DNA from: Glandiceps talaboti
Taxonomy: Eukaryota > Hemichordata > Enteropneusta > Spengelidae
Assembly: GCF_964340395.1 (NCBI RefSeq)
Contig: NC_135561.1
Span: forward strand, 12,987,961 to 13,049,960
DNA: 62,000 nt
Direction of reading: 5' to 3'
Shown: positions 28,801 through 38,480 of the stretch, one piece after another
How positions within the stretch are numbered: position 1 is the stretch's first letter
Layout of the letters: each line of letters starts with the position of its first letter
The notes under the pieces: model-generated
Seen by the model: the letters and a program-made list of their open reading frames with translations, nothing else
What the model was told of the DNA's origin: nothing
The model's database searches: none
Translations under genes and position numbers: made by a program

Positions 28801-30216
28801 ATTAACTTTCTTTGAAACCAAATTATCTCAAAAACCCGGAAACATTATTTGCAAAGAACAACACAAACACTTTTACTTACATAGCCACAATATCTCCTGC
28901 TCTGAAAGGGTAGCTCTCTTGAGGACATCCACCCGATGAGAATTGAAAAGTCAAAGCTGACATTGGGTATAAGTATTCTAAACCTTTAAACATACAAATT
29001 GAACAATATAACTGTATATATTTTTGTTTCATATGTGAGTGTCTAATTCAAATAATCATGTTTTCCATTGTTTTGCAGATGGTCTCTGTGTTATGGGTTT
29101 CTTCCTATCAGATGTACAGCCATTAAAGTTTGGAAGAGCAGTTTTATATTGTCTTTTTAAGTTGATGTCAGTTACCACATCCACTATTTCTTGTGAATGT
29201 TCAATGGACCTTCACATTTCTTAAATCAAATGTCTGTGTGAGCTGGTGACAATTGTCAAAATAACCTGTCAGATTTCAGTAAATACACACACACACACAC
29301 ACAAACAAACAAACAAACAAACACAAAGCCTCTTTGAGATTTCAGATTCTACACAATAACTAAGGATTTCTTTTAATTCAGTTGTGCCATTATGTGTCAT
29401 GTGACCATATGCATGTGAATTTGATTTATTTTGGATTTTTAATTGATAAAACAATTTAAATTACCATAATAATCTACTTAAAAAAATCTATGTGACACAA
29501 CATATACCAAGCTCTTGAAATTGTTTGCAACTCAATAAATTGCAAATAAATTAAAAAGTGTCAAATTATTGTATTATTATCGTACATACTAGTAACAACA
29601 TTTTCCTACACTTTTAAAAAAAAGTTTTAGCAATTTATTGAATTAAAAACTTGCACTTTGTTGAAGCTGTTTCAAATTTGTTTCAAGTTGGAAAAACATT
29701 GTAAATTTGTTTTTTAAAAAATAATAAATAAATACCGCTTAATTTGTCATCCTTGATAATGTCACTTTAAAGACCTGAAAATTTTGTAAGAAACACGTAT
29801 ATGTACTTGGGAAATGGAAATGAAATTTTACTTTTATAAGTTTCTGACATTCTTTCAACATATTATATGAATGTAACTGTTAACCCACCTTCTTCTCCAA
29901 ATATCCCAATATCATATAGTGTGCATGAGTCAGGAAAACATAATCCAAGTTCCAATTCTCTCAGTGGCAACAACTGTTAAATTTTAGAGAAAACATACAG
30001 TTGTATAATCATCACTGTTTATGTGTGGAATGTCTATCAACTTCTACAGTAATTCCTCTTGTGATCTCAGTTGTAAGATATTTACATATATTCATAAAAA
30101 TCCTTATTCACTTCTGTAAATTGAAATAAATTAAAAAAGTGTGTCTGAAACTAAAGGACTAAAAGAATGCTTTCTGGTGCTATTTTAAAAGGTCGAGGTA
30201 GTAATATGAGGTAAAA

Positions 30217-30253
<37 letters not shown>

Positions 30254-30264
30254 CGTGCATGCAT

Positions 30265-30317
<53 letters not shown>

Positions 30318-33300
30318 GAGTTAAAGTAAAACCACCTGACTGGTTGTATGTGTATTTGAAATGGAGATTACTTTGGGTATGTAGATGGAAATCATTCAAT
30401 GAAAATGAAAGCATTCTTTTAGATCTTTGATTTTAAAAGATCCCCAGGGCCGGGTACCCCCACTTGGCTAACACCCTCAAACTTTTATTCAACTTTTACT
30501 ACCAACTTTCCAGTTTTACTTTTTTCCTTTCTTTTTTGTTTAAACTTGAGAGATGAAATCATAAGTATATTACCCAAATGCACCCTGACAGTTCTTGCAA
30601 GTAGGAGCACTTAAAAGCAATCTATAGTATATATTCTGTGTGATACAGGTGGTATGAGCAAATGACACTTCTTTTGGATTTTTGGTACAAGAAATTGAAC
30701 AGTGTGGTTTGAGAGGTCTCCGAAGACCCCCTCCCCCTGTACCATTTTATACAGTTGGTCCCCTGAGTCGCACACACAAACAGCCCTGCCTATACTACTA
30801 CTGATCCTATAACAATACCTCAAGACGACATGAATCAACAATTTTACTAGAATGATATAGTTACATCGAGGTTTAATATATTAAGTATTTTCAATTGAGT
30901 AAAAAGTAAATACATACTCAGATTTTACAACTTTCATCTAGAAGGCTTAGTAGAATTGGTTGAACAATTAACATACCTGATCTTCCACATGAAAGATGGT
31001 ATAACAATACTGTCTTTCAAAGGGTGATGCTTCATCAATTTTAGACGGACAGTTACTAAATTGTCCTGGATCTTTGAATGTGGAGTTTAAGTCACTATGT
31101 ATAAATCCATTAGCGTAGTACACTGCAAAAAATGGATAACAGATCGAGATAGCAATTATTATACCATGCCTGAGCCAAGTTGAACAAAACAATATGGAAT
31201 ATATACTCTGGTCGTTGTATGTCACGACAATACATGTCTACATCACTGGTTTTCAAAAATTTACTTCTCCGATTTTTCTTTGATACTACTGGTGCTGGTA
31301 TAATTATGTTATTCTCCAATACACTACCTGCAAAATGTGACCTAATGGTTGTCACTACACATCTAGTGACTCGTAGTGACAAAGGCTCCTAAGAGTTGTC
31401 ACTACACATCTAGTGACTCGTAGTGACTAAGGCCCCTAAGGGTTGTCACTACTCATCTAGTGACTCGGAGTGACAAAGGCCCCTAAGGGTTGTCACTACT
31501 CATCTAGTGACTTGTAGTGACAAAGGCCCCTAAGGATTGTCACTACTCATCTAGTGACTCGTAGTGACAAAGGCCCCTAAGGGTTGTCACTACTCATCTA
31601 GTGACTCGTAGTGACAAAGGCTCCTAAGAGTTGTCACTACTCATCTATGACTTGTAGTGACAAAGGCCCCTAAGGGCTGTCACCTTAGGTCACTTTTATT
31701 TTCCTTGGCTGAATGACGAAACATTTGGGAATAACAGCCCGCAATAGCTGCAACTGAATAGTGGTTGTAAACACACTTATTAGACATTCACTTAATACTC
31801 ATAACATTACCAGCTGGAATGTAGAAGTACAACAGACAACCATGCACATTATCACTGCTACAGTTATATTATTAATCAAAGTGGTCATATGGATGAGAAT
31901 TTGGGTATTTATTTTGAATTTTGAATTTATAAAACAATTTTATCATGGCTTCCTACCTGAAAAATCAATGTGAGACAACATATACCAAGTCCTTTTTTGA
32001 TACTCAATAAATTGCAAAACATTAATAAATGTGTCAAATATTTGTTATTGTACGTACTTTTTACACATTATTTTAGCTTTTTTCAATATATCGAGTTAAA
32101 CACAGACTTTGTCAATGCTGTTTCACATTGATTTCTCAAGTAGGAAGCCATGGTAAAATTGTTTTACAAATTAAAAATCCAAAATAAATATCCAATCTTT
32201 ATCCATATGGCCACTTTAATAGATAGTTAGGTAGGCAGGAAACAACATTAAAAAGTGCATGCTATTTTTTAAGAAAATAAGTTTACCAAGCCAGATAGTA
32301 AAACCACTGTAGATAGAAGGTAATTAAGTAAAAACCATAAAATGATAAGAGATAGGAGAGAACAATTTTGATCATCTTAGGAGTCACGCTTGTATTTTGT
32401 CATGTTACATAAAAGTAAGCAGGATTAATAAATGATATTTATGTTGTTGTTGTTTTCAGATTTATCACACATTACATTACCGAAGTAATGTTTAAGGAGG
32501 CAGACAGGCAGTGATGTTTCTGGTTTCAAAGAAAATGGCTGACCATTGCAGGGGGTGGGGTTGGGGGTAGTGTTTGTTTGTTTGTTTGTTTGCTTGTTCG
32601 TTGGTTTGTTGTCGTTTACTCATGATGTATCTACTCATTTGTCGGTTTATTTTGTTTGTTTATCCGTTTGTTTGTTTGTTTGTTTGTTTGTTTGTTTGTT
32701 TACTTGTTTGTTTACTTGTTTGTTTGTATTTGTAAAGAAAACTAACTGAGCCTGAGCTCCCTGTGGTGATACTAGTAATTACTAGTAATGAAGTTTGAGT
32801 CAACAGTTGGACAAGAGCGTAAACCGACACTAAAATGACAACACATTGTCTGAACGAGTTAGTAGGTTACAATGTAATTGTTTACTTTCCAACTGATAAC
32901 CAACAAGGTTACTTGTCTGCTACAACATAGCAAAACGGGCAGCCTATTAATTTCTACCTAATACTATACCTATCATGTATGTTGATAAAAAGAGGTAGAG
33001 ACTGTTGTGAAAAGCAGATACAGTTTTCCCGCAATATTTTTGTCAAGTAGTGTTTAATTTGATATCCCATGTTAAGAGCCTTGCAAAGTCATTGGTTTAC
33101 AATGGGTACTGCCAATTGTATGTATTCCCAAAGAAATTAAATGTGTAATATTTCCCTATTGATAGCAATTTGTTGTTCTGTTTGTATAACTAGATTTGGT
33201 ATCATTTTGTTGCTTTTCTCAATTGCTTAGACTAATTGGTATCAGAAAGATATAATTTTAAAGATAAAATTGGTATTGGTTTCAATGTCTATGAGGAGCC

Positions 33301-35340
33301 TCCAGTAAAATTACCCCATGTCGCGTCGTTAACGTTCTCACAATCTCATACAATTAAAGAACACTCGTCGATGATGGCGCACTTGAAGACCTCGTTTCGG
33401 GACCACTGTGACCTCGTTACGTGACGAATGACGCATGTGCATGTGCGGGCATAGATCTGGTACTCGAGTAGTACATGTCTGGCCGGCCGCGCCTTGTATT
33501 GTTGACCTACTGGATGTCAGAGTTCACGCTATATGCTCCCGCCACATTTTCTACAAATAAACAAAATTCAAGCCTTCGTAACATTGCTAATACTCACCAG
33601 AAAGTTTACATACTTCATAGCATAATATAAGTCTATATTTTGATTCTATACTTCTCGTTTACGGTGACAACCTTGTGTAACACTCAGTTCAAGAATTTCG
33701 CGAGCCATGATATGTCACGCTGAAGTGAATTTTCATGGCTCTCATATTCGCATTCGTTTGGTTTCTTTGAATTGAATTGAATTGAATTGAATTGTTCATT
33801 CACCAGATACAAAACAGAATAACATTTTTATGTACGTTTCAAAAAGGAGGTTGATTGGTTAATATATCTGGTGAGGGCCACAGAAATAGTTCGATCTGAA
33901 CTAGTCTAGTCTGTGACCCTCGAAATATAAAAATCAAAACTAAACAAAAACTCATCGATATATAGTTCGATATACGTTCCTTTTAATACACGCAACCAGT
34001 TGACTTTGAACGGTCTAGAACGAAGCCAATCAACGTCGGAAAATTGGGGGGGGGGGGATTGACCCAAATCAAGCACTGTGCACGGAGGTGCAGGAAGTAA
34101 AAAGCTGGACAATTAGACTCAATTGGACCCAAGTCAACTGGACCCTCCACCAAACCCTGTCTCAACGCGATACAACCATTGCTATATTTTATATGTAAGT
34201 CATATGTTTTACAATTACACGTTTTGTGATTACTAGCAAATATGGGGGCAATTATTAATCAAATCGTAGTATCGACAAGGCAAAGTGCAGTGCGACCTCG
34301 CATGCAATCTGGGCATGCAATACACTGGCAAATCAATGTTACAACTTGCAGGTTGTAATGCAATCTGATTACAATCCGATGTAGATGTCGGCTAATTGTT
34401 CATTGCTATTTTACCTTCGTTATTTTGCCTGAATTGACCTTCGTGGTACATGTTTACGTTTTTATAGTGATCGCCTCCTCTCAGGATAAAAACGCCTTCA
34501 TGGTGACATTTCCAGACCATTGTTTTTGTTCAGTAAGATACTCTTTTCATCAGGCAAAATAACAAGTAGGTAAAACAGCAATGAACAATTAGCCGACATC
34601 TACATCGGATGTTAATCTGATTGGTTGTAATGTAGACTGTTGATCTGAATTTAAGTACGGTAATCATCAACTACAGCCGGATTTGCAATATATAAGCTTA
34701 CGCATTAAATCCAGTCAAATTCAACTGATTTTCCGTGAATTTGTCAACCAACCAACCAACCAACCAACCAACCAACCAACCAAGGAATGAAATCGAAAAA
34801 TTAAAATTTGACCAAGTTGCTTGTGTAAAGTGATATTGAGCTCGGGTCCAACCAATTCACGTGGGTCCAATTGACGCGGGGGTCCAATATTGACTACACA
34901 GAGCCCAGCGTAACGAACCGGTGTTCTTCAAATTACTGTTCTGATTTGACTTGATACTGATTTGATTTCTTTTCCACTGCGTTGACCCAATTTCGTCGAA
35001 TGCAGGGGTGAGTACCATATGAAAAAGCAGAACCCAACGGTTAATAGACACAATTAAGACTTATGAAAATAAACCCGTTTTGGTGAGATTTAGTCGGTGA
35101 ATTTAACTTACTTTCATGTGCATAGCTAACCATCACAGAACTATGCCAATCAGTCATATACTTCTCTGTGTCGATGTAGCACTTAGACGTCACATTCTCA
35201 AACGGATTTCCACTGGCAGTTTGTTCAGGCCACTGAGACAACACACCAAATACACCGTCCACGATGTTTTTGGCCTCCGTTACGGATAACGCCACAGTGA
35301 AGACACAGCTCAGCGTTACAACAACTCTCATTTTCGCCAT
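14042..35340 (-). CDS. NRF-6-like acyltransferase-3 membrane protein, gene A (complete)
   Basis: Fourteen exons (plus coordinates, in transcript order): 35112-35340, 30977-31122, 29889-29973, 28881-28983, 27439-27758, 25818-25991, 25126-25222, 23351-23624, 21432-21511, 20400-20486, 18613-18733, 17544-17724, 15362-15504, 14042-14167. All donors are GT, all acceptors AG, every phase agrees, and the sum is 2166 nt (721 residues plus TAA). Residues 1-23 are a signal peptide. About 24-187 form the NRF ectodomain with cysteines at 54, 101, 116, 137, 142 and 173 (GLCFPDSC at 135-142). 188-204 is a membrane segment. 205-294 is a charged variable loop. The acyltransferase-3 core follows, with R330-X10-H341 in GIRVISTSWIILLH and FFVL then YLHRYLRLTPVY at 412-423. 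The length is normal for the family. Members are multi-pass proteins linked in C. elegans to lipid and drug uptake by NRF-6/NDG-4; the substrate here is unknown. Confidence 0.9.
16014..17187. mobile_element. Element with 11-bp terminal inverted repeats and two internal tandem arrays
   Basis: TAGCACAACTG at 16014-16024 is the exact inverse of CAGTTGTGCTA at 17177-17187. Inside, about five units of about 115 bp carry GGCTGTTGCTATGGGCGTGG and TACATTTTTTGAATGTTTA. Then units of about 120 bp carry CCTAATTTGCATATCAC and CCAATCTGC. An (AC)n(AGAC)n run lies next to the right end. It encodes no transposase. It is absent from the equivalent intron of gene B, so it inserted after duplication or was lost there. 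Related fragments occur at 23640-23710, 52528-53445 and 53786-53850. Confidence 0.7.
18130..18265. repeat. G-rich TGGGGTCA-type insert in gene A intron 11
   Basis: Repeated GGGGGTCA and GTGGGGTG motifs end in a run of G. The equivalent position of gene B lacks it. It resembles the AAAATGGGGTC element at 45046-45590, but I cannot show common origin. Confidence 0.45.
18613..18733 (-). CDS. Gene A exon 11, with a duplicated 3' splice site
   Basis: The phase-correct exon starts at 18733 after TATTACCACAG and encodes LEGASVWYDKPYYRISQYLV and on to a GTATGG donor. A 43-bp tandem duplication places a second identical TATTACCACAG|TCTTGAAGGTGC at 18776. Use of that upstream site would add 43 nt and shift the frame. 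Gene B has one site only, at 49671. Confidence 0.85.
19380..20125. repeat. Private intron insert with AATATGGCCACCA repeats
   Basis: AATATGGCCACCA-type blocks recur several times with spacers of about 100-150 bp. Near the right end is AAAGCCCAGGGCTCCTGGTGG, which contains a short palindrome. The matching intron of gene B lacks this block and joins TTTATGGCAAA almost directly to the sequence found here after 20125. It looks like a dispersed non-coding repeat. Confidence 0.5.
21200..21372. repeat. (TG)n/(ATGT)n microsatellite
   Basis: Present in shorter, diverged form in gene B near 51370-51530, so the tract predates the duplication and has expanded differently. Confidence 0.85.
22610..23025. 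mobile_element. Dispersed repeat with about 185-bp units and a CCGGACTTCGTCCGG-type hairpin end
   Basis: Two units begin GGCTTTGGACATGGAAAATTC (near 22642 and 22796) and contain AACAAAATGGC and ATTGGATCGTATCA. The right end has GGACGGACGGACAGACGG followed by a hairpin around TCCCCGC...GCGGGGA with core CCGGACTTCGTCCGG. It encodes nothing and is absent from gene B. The hairpin end suggests a non-autonomous transposable element; the class is not established. Confidence 0.6.
23085..23310. mobile_element. Foldback element F, copy 1
   Basis: Left arm GTTTATAGCATCCATAT...GTATACTGTTT (about 23128-23166) pairs with a right arm (about 23224-23263) starting GAAACAGTTTATTTATG. A second copy lies at 35805-35993. 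It interrupts a remnant of the TAGCACAACTG-type element that gene B keeps (AAGACACATTTTGAGACCTA in both). Confidence 0.6.
25748..25811. repeat. (AAT)n microsatellite at the exon 6 donor
   Basis: About 21 AAT units begin six to seven nt inside the intron from the exon 6 5' splice site on the minus strand. Gene B has only about four units at the same place (56270-56283). Confidence 0.95.
25818..25991 (-). CDS. Gene A exon 6: start of acyltransferase-3 domain with R-X10-H
   Basis: Contains CLNGIRVISTSWIILLH, where Arg330 and His341 are separated by ten residues. This R-X10-H pair is conserved in the first helix of acyltransferase-3 domains and is needed for activity in studied bacterial members (family knowledge). 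Gene B keeps both residues. The 5' splice site (GTAAAT) is followed within a few bases by an expanded ATT/AAT microsatellite. Confidence 0.88.
27439..27758 (-). CDS. Gene A exon 5: first membrane segment and acidic/basic loop
   Basis: Encodes IVCVIILIFLIIGTVY, the first membrane span, then a hydrophilic stretch with many Asp, Glu, Asn and Ser that ends in a lysine cluster (GKKKSCKG). Relative to gene B this exon is 12 nt longer and shows several in-frame indels, while the other exons are equal in length. The span and the lysine-rich end are nearly identical between copies, so the divergence is confined to the loop. Confidence 0.85.
29401..29770. mobile_element. Foldback MITE, copy 2 of 6 (diverged)
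   Basis: Left part GTGACCATATGCATGTGAA and TTTTGGATTTTTAATTGATAA, and right end ATCCTTGATAATGTCACTTTAA, match the family. The central block with ATTGTATTATTATCGTAC is present. The copy at 59529 is the same ancestral insertion. Confidence 0.55.
30215..30315. repeat. (TG)n microsatellite with GCATGCAT centre
   Basis: Two TG runs flank GCGTGCGTGCATGCATCATG. Gene B has a much shorter TG run at about 60384-60412. Confidence 0.9.
31348..31688. repeat. 47-bp hairpin satellite in gene A intron 1
   Basis: Units start at 31348, 31395, 31442, 31489, 31536, 31583 and 31630 with an exact 47-bp period, followed by a partial unit. Each has perfect 10-nt arms TTGTCACTAC and GTAGTGACAA around a 14-nt loop (ACATCTAGTGACTC), plus an invariant AAGGC(C/T)CCTAAG spacer. 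Units differ at few positions and one lost a base. Gene B lacks the array at this point, although flanking homology resumes on both sides. Confidence 0.9.
31872..32220. mobile_element. Foldback MITE, copy 3 of 6
   Basis: Ends TTAATCAAAGTGGTCATATGG and CCATATGGCCACTTTAA. The inner inverted pair ATCATGGCTTCCTACCTG / CAAGTAGGAAGCCATGGT is especially clear here. It lies just past the right edge of the duplicated segment. Confidence 0.75.
32567..32735. repeat. (GTTT)n microsatellite
   Basis: Runs of GTTT interrupted by GTCG and ACTT blocks. Val/Cys/Phe-rich frames here are artefacts. Confidence 0.9.
34345..34650. mobile_element. Foldback element G with about 55-bp arms
   Basis: Left arm 34376-34432 (CCGATGTAGATGTCGGCTAA ... 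TTTTGCCTGA) is inverted at 34549-34610 (TCAGGCAAAATAAC ... TTAGCCGACATCTACATCGG). Weaker pairing of AATCTGATT blocks extends outside. The loop carries a 57-bp segment (34494-34550) that reappears exactly at 36390-36446. Confidence 0.75.
34747..34783. repeat. (CCAA)n microsatellite
   Basis: About nine CCAA units in the upstream part of gene A intron 1. Confidence 0.9.
35112..35340 (-). CDS. Gene A exon 1: signal peptide and start of NRF ectodomain
   Basis: I place the start at the ATG of MAKMR because it is followed at once by a hydrophobic stretch (VVVTLSCVFTVALS) with a likely cleavage after TEA. The frame stays open upstream, but with no signal-like sequence. The exon ends GAA A|GTAAGT (phase 1), and exon 2 completes that codon. 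It lies beyond the right edge of the duplicated segment, so gene B must have its own first exon to the right of the window. No clear TATA box was seen upstream. Confidence 0.8.
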
Positions 35341-35804
35341 GTTAACGATTGTTACGTTGCTTGCTTGTTTACTTGAGTAAATGTACTGCACATGGGCACT
35401 CACTTTTGTACATCTACATGTGGGTAAGCGTGACGATGACCGAGTGATAATTTGCATGTCTATCTTTACACTCTGCAGAGCAAACAGTACAAAAGGCAAA
35501 ATAATAATTAACTGCACAGTGCCAATATGCTGCCACTGCTGTTGCTGGGGGTACACAACGCGGGGGTGTAGACCGAAGAGCCACTTTTTAGTGGCCTGGG
35601 ATTTAACACATTGTTAGGCTAGACACTTGGCAAACAATACTGTCTCGAATTCAATATGGCAATTGAAAAAATATTTTGTTTCTCGTCGCACGGAAAAATA
35701 AAAAGTGATGCGGTACTTTTATTTTAAGCTATGTATCAAAAGGACATTTCTGTAAAATCAGATAAGGATGACATGAAACGAGTATCACTGAAGTGATAGA
35801 GCAC

Positions 35805-35993
35805 TTTCTCCAAATCTACACTTGTTTATAGCATTCATATGAAGTATAAAAGCATACTGTTTCAACGACTGGTTTATTTACAAGTTCAGCATGTAGCCGT
35901 TCTAATGTGGTCAATTAGCAAATGTAACAGTATACTTTTACACTTGATGTGGATGTTATAAACTATTGTGGTACATAGAGAGAACACGCTTTA
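35805..35993. mobile_element. Foldback element F, copy 2
   Basis: Arms at 35824-35862 (GTTTATAGCATTCATATGAA...) and 35926-35962 (AACAGTATACTTTTACAC...) are imperfect inverses. CTAATGTGGTCAATTAGCAAA links it to copy 1 at 23085. It lies upstream of gene A. Confidence 0.65.
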
Positions 35994-36008
35994 CCTTGAA
36001 AAAATGAA

Positions 36009-36011
<3 letters not shown>

Positions 36012-36081
<70 letters not shown>

Positions 36082-36300
36082 TAGTATATAGATAGATAGA
36101 TAGATAGATATTCATATGAATATTAGTGTTTCGCTGGAGAGAACAGTGCTCGATGTCAATGCAAATATTAGTAGCAGAGCATTATAGACTTAATTCAAAA
36201 GAATAAGGATGTAATAAGTGGTTACTCAGAGTTTCACGCTTCGAGCGATCATCAGACAACTAAATTGGGATTGTTAAAATCGGTATATACGTACACTTTA
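36012..36300 (-). mobile_element. Solo Penelope-type terminal repeat (pLTR) with hammerhead ribozyme
   Basis: Read on the minus strand, the hammerhead (36261-36217) is followed by about 100 nt that includes CGAGCACTGTTCTCTCCAGC, then (TATC)n and a long (TA)n tract. The inverted terminal copy of the retroelement at 41330-41460 has the same order: TAACAC..., then TGAGCACTGTTTGCTCCAGT, then (TA)n. No coding sequence is attached, so this is a solo or truncated copy of a related element. Confidence 0.6.
36217..36261 (-). ncRNA. Hammerhead ribozyme, complete conserved core
   Basis: Minus-strand order: stem I 5' strand AGUUGU, then CUGAUGA (36255-36249), stem II CGC/GCG with loop UCGAA (preceded by a U-U pair), GAA (36235-36233), stem III ACU/AGU with loop CUG, A17 at 36223 (cleavage expected after GUA), then stem I 3' strand ACCACU. 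Stem I has one U-C mismatch among six pairs. All invariant core bases (C3, U4, G5, A6, G8, A9, G12, A13, A14, the A15.1-U16.1 pair) are present. Short stem III is typical of hammerheads in Penelope-like terminal repeats. Confidence 0.8.
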
Positions 36301-36389
36301 ATGTTTACATGTATATATTGCGTAACAAGATAGTCGGACTAAACTATTCCTTACGGGGGTTTACTTCTGTACTTGGCGAGTGAGTATTT

Positions 36390-36446
36390 GCCTTCATGGT
36401 GACATTTCCAGACCATTGTTTTTGTTCAGTAAGATACTCTTTTCAT
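36390..36446. repeat. 57-bp exact copy of the loop segment of foldback element G
   Basis: Identical over 57 nt to 34494-34550 (starts GCCTTCATGGTGACATTTCC), but without the flanking arms found there. Confidence 0.85.
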
Positions 36447-36449
36447 AAT

Positions 36450-37880
36450 CAATGCTGAGGTGAATATATCGACCTTGACTGTCCCAATTTAGTTGTCAAA
36501 CTGTTTCCACACCCAAATTCCAAACTTTTTTTGAAATGAACCTCTCAGCATGCACAATCCTTCTCAGTAATTCAGCCATGGATAACAGGAATGTACGGTA
36601 GATGGACACAATAAGCTTGTGACCAGATCGTGTGGTGGTCAATGTTCTCTAAGCAGATAAACACTGCTGAATTTTTAGAAGCTATGTGCAGGTTGTCATA
36701 CCTTTTTCATGATAAGCGTTTCCAGACTAATGGTAGAGAGACAGATTGTCACTGTCAAGCAGTGCTTGTAACTAACAAATTCTGAAATATTCAATACACC
36801 ACAGAGGCATAGTCTCAATCATGAAGACACTATATCTCTTAAATCTTATTTACAATAAATTAAATATAGTTTTGGTTAATTTATATATCCGATTGCGACA
36901 ACAATTATGGAACAGACAACTGCAATTATTGCTATTCTTACACTGTTATCTTGTATACATAGACAGTAACATACAAATATAGAAGTAAAATATGTAACGT
37001 ATGTAGAGTAAAGTAAAACCACCATCCCTTGGAACACACAAATCCGGTATTTCAGCAACTTTGTAGTAAAAATTATTTTCTTAAATAAAAAGCTCAACGA
37101 GATGGAAATCAAATTGTGTATATTGCATTCGATCCATATCAAAGTTACAAAACTTAAAATGACACAATTGTTTTCTTTGTAATACTTGTGAATATGTACT
37201 ACCAAAGGTATGTTGAATTTACTGCTGAAAAACTGGTATACATTATCCAATGACAATCAAAAGCATAATAGAGTTAGTAACCAAAAGTCTTTCAATCATG
37301 TTTATGGCTGTGTTGATACATATTGATAATTTGATAACCAACAACAACATTTGTTTTGCATCAGGTAGTCTTATATAGTCATGGTACTGAGTAAGTGGAA
37401 GCTACCCTCTCTACCAACGGAATCTTTTATTAGACTGCACAGGAAACTAACCACCACAGTGGCACCACTGCACTTCAAATGTTCAGTATAAAGTCACAGT
37501 TCCAGCCAGTAGATAGGCTAATATATGTCACGTACAGAAAATGTTTTCGATTAAAGCCATTTCAGAAATTAACGTTTGATAAACATCATTTCTTAAAACA
37601 GTGACAGTTTAAGATTAATTTAAAACATAGCTGCAGCAATTTATATATATATGATTATCTTCCAGATACACTTGTTAAAAGTGAGTTTCTCATAACATGG
37701 ACTGAACTTTCACACATCAAATGTGATCCTATATATCACTGTTTAAAAATTTATGAATTGTATACTTGGGTGGCAAAATGATTGAGCATCACACGTTTTA
37801 AGGGGCACAAGCTGAGCTTATACATTTTTGGGGGGACACATTTTTTGTAATTTTGCTGTACATTCACGTGGTATTTGCAG
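36450..37880. other. Non-coding stretch between the duplicated genes
   Basis: AT-rich with no recognised family. The longest minus-strand frame (36876-37256, 126 codons) is dominated by Ile, Tyr and Phe codons from AT-rich sequence and has no supporting splice or homology signal. Confidence 0.45.
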
Positions 37881-38480
37881 TACATCAGAAGCATCACTTG
37901 CAATTGCCTGAACTCAAACCTGGTAATAAGATATAATCTATGCATCCAATGATGAAGTGTTTTATAAACATTAGAATGTCAAGAAAGCCCCATCCAAACA
38001 AACCATTACCAGCAATTTCCTGAACTCAAAACCCGGTACATGTAATAAGATATAACCTGTCCATCCAATGATGAAGTGTGTTGTAAACATTAAAATGTCA
38101 AGGAAGCTAAGTCCCATTATACAATAAATCACTTGCAATTGTCTGAACTCAAACCTGGTATGTGTAATAAGATATACTTTATACATCCAATGATGAAGTG
38201 TGTTATAAACATTAAAATGTCAAGGAAGTCCCATCTATACAATCCATCACTTGCAATTTCCTGAACTCAAACTGGTACATGTAATAGGATATAACCTATC
38301 CATCCGATGACGAAATGTTTTATGATCATTAGACTGCAGCTGCCACAAGGAGGTCCTATCTATACATACCATTACTTGCAATTGCCTGAACTCAAAGCTG
38401 GTAATAACATATAATTGATATTTATCCATCCAATGATGAAATATAAACATTAGAATGTCAAGGAAGTAGTCCCTTCTTCA
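37880..38480. repeat. Tandem array of five units of about 112-125 bp
   Basis: The block CTGAACTCAAA recurs at 37910, 38022, 38145, 38263 and 38388. Each unit also has ATAAGATATAA, ATCCAATGATGAAGTGT and AAACATTA(G/A)AATGTCAAG. Units differ by small indels, so the array is older than the 47-bp array at 31348. Confidence 0.85.

Larger units (their letters stand above)
12288..31812. repeat. Segmental duplication, copy A (contains gene A exons 2-14)
   Basis: Collinear with 43636-61566 in direct orientation. The left edge lies at AATAATATTCCACATA, present at both 12288 and about 43640. Homology continues through all exons and most introns to a final shared block around AGCTGCAACTGAA (about 31748 here, about 61504 in copy B), after which the two diverge. 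Sequences private to this copy are listed separately. Confidence 0.85.

Noticed and set aside
31348-31688. CRISPR-like regular repeat array
   Set aside because: There are no unique spacers: the whole 47-bp unit is repeated, and the context is a eukaryotic intron.
36876-37256. 126-codon minus-strand frame with hydrophobic end
   Set aside because: Composition is what AT-rich sequence gives by chance. There are no conserved motifs, no signal peptide at its start and no counterpart in the duplicated block.
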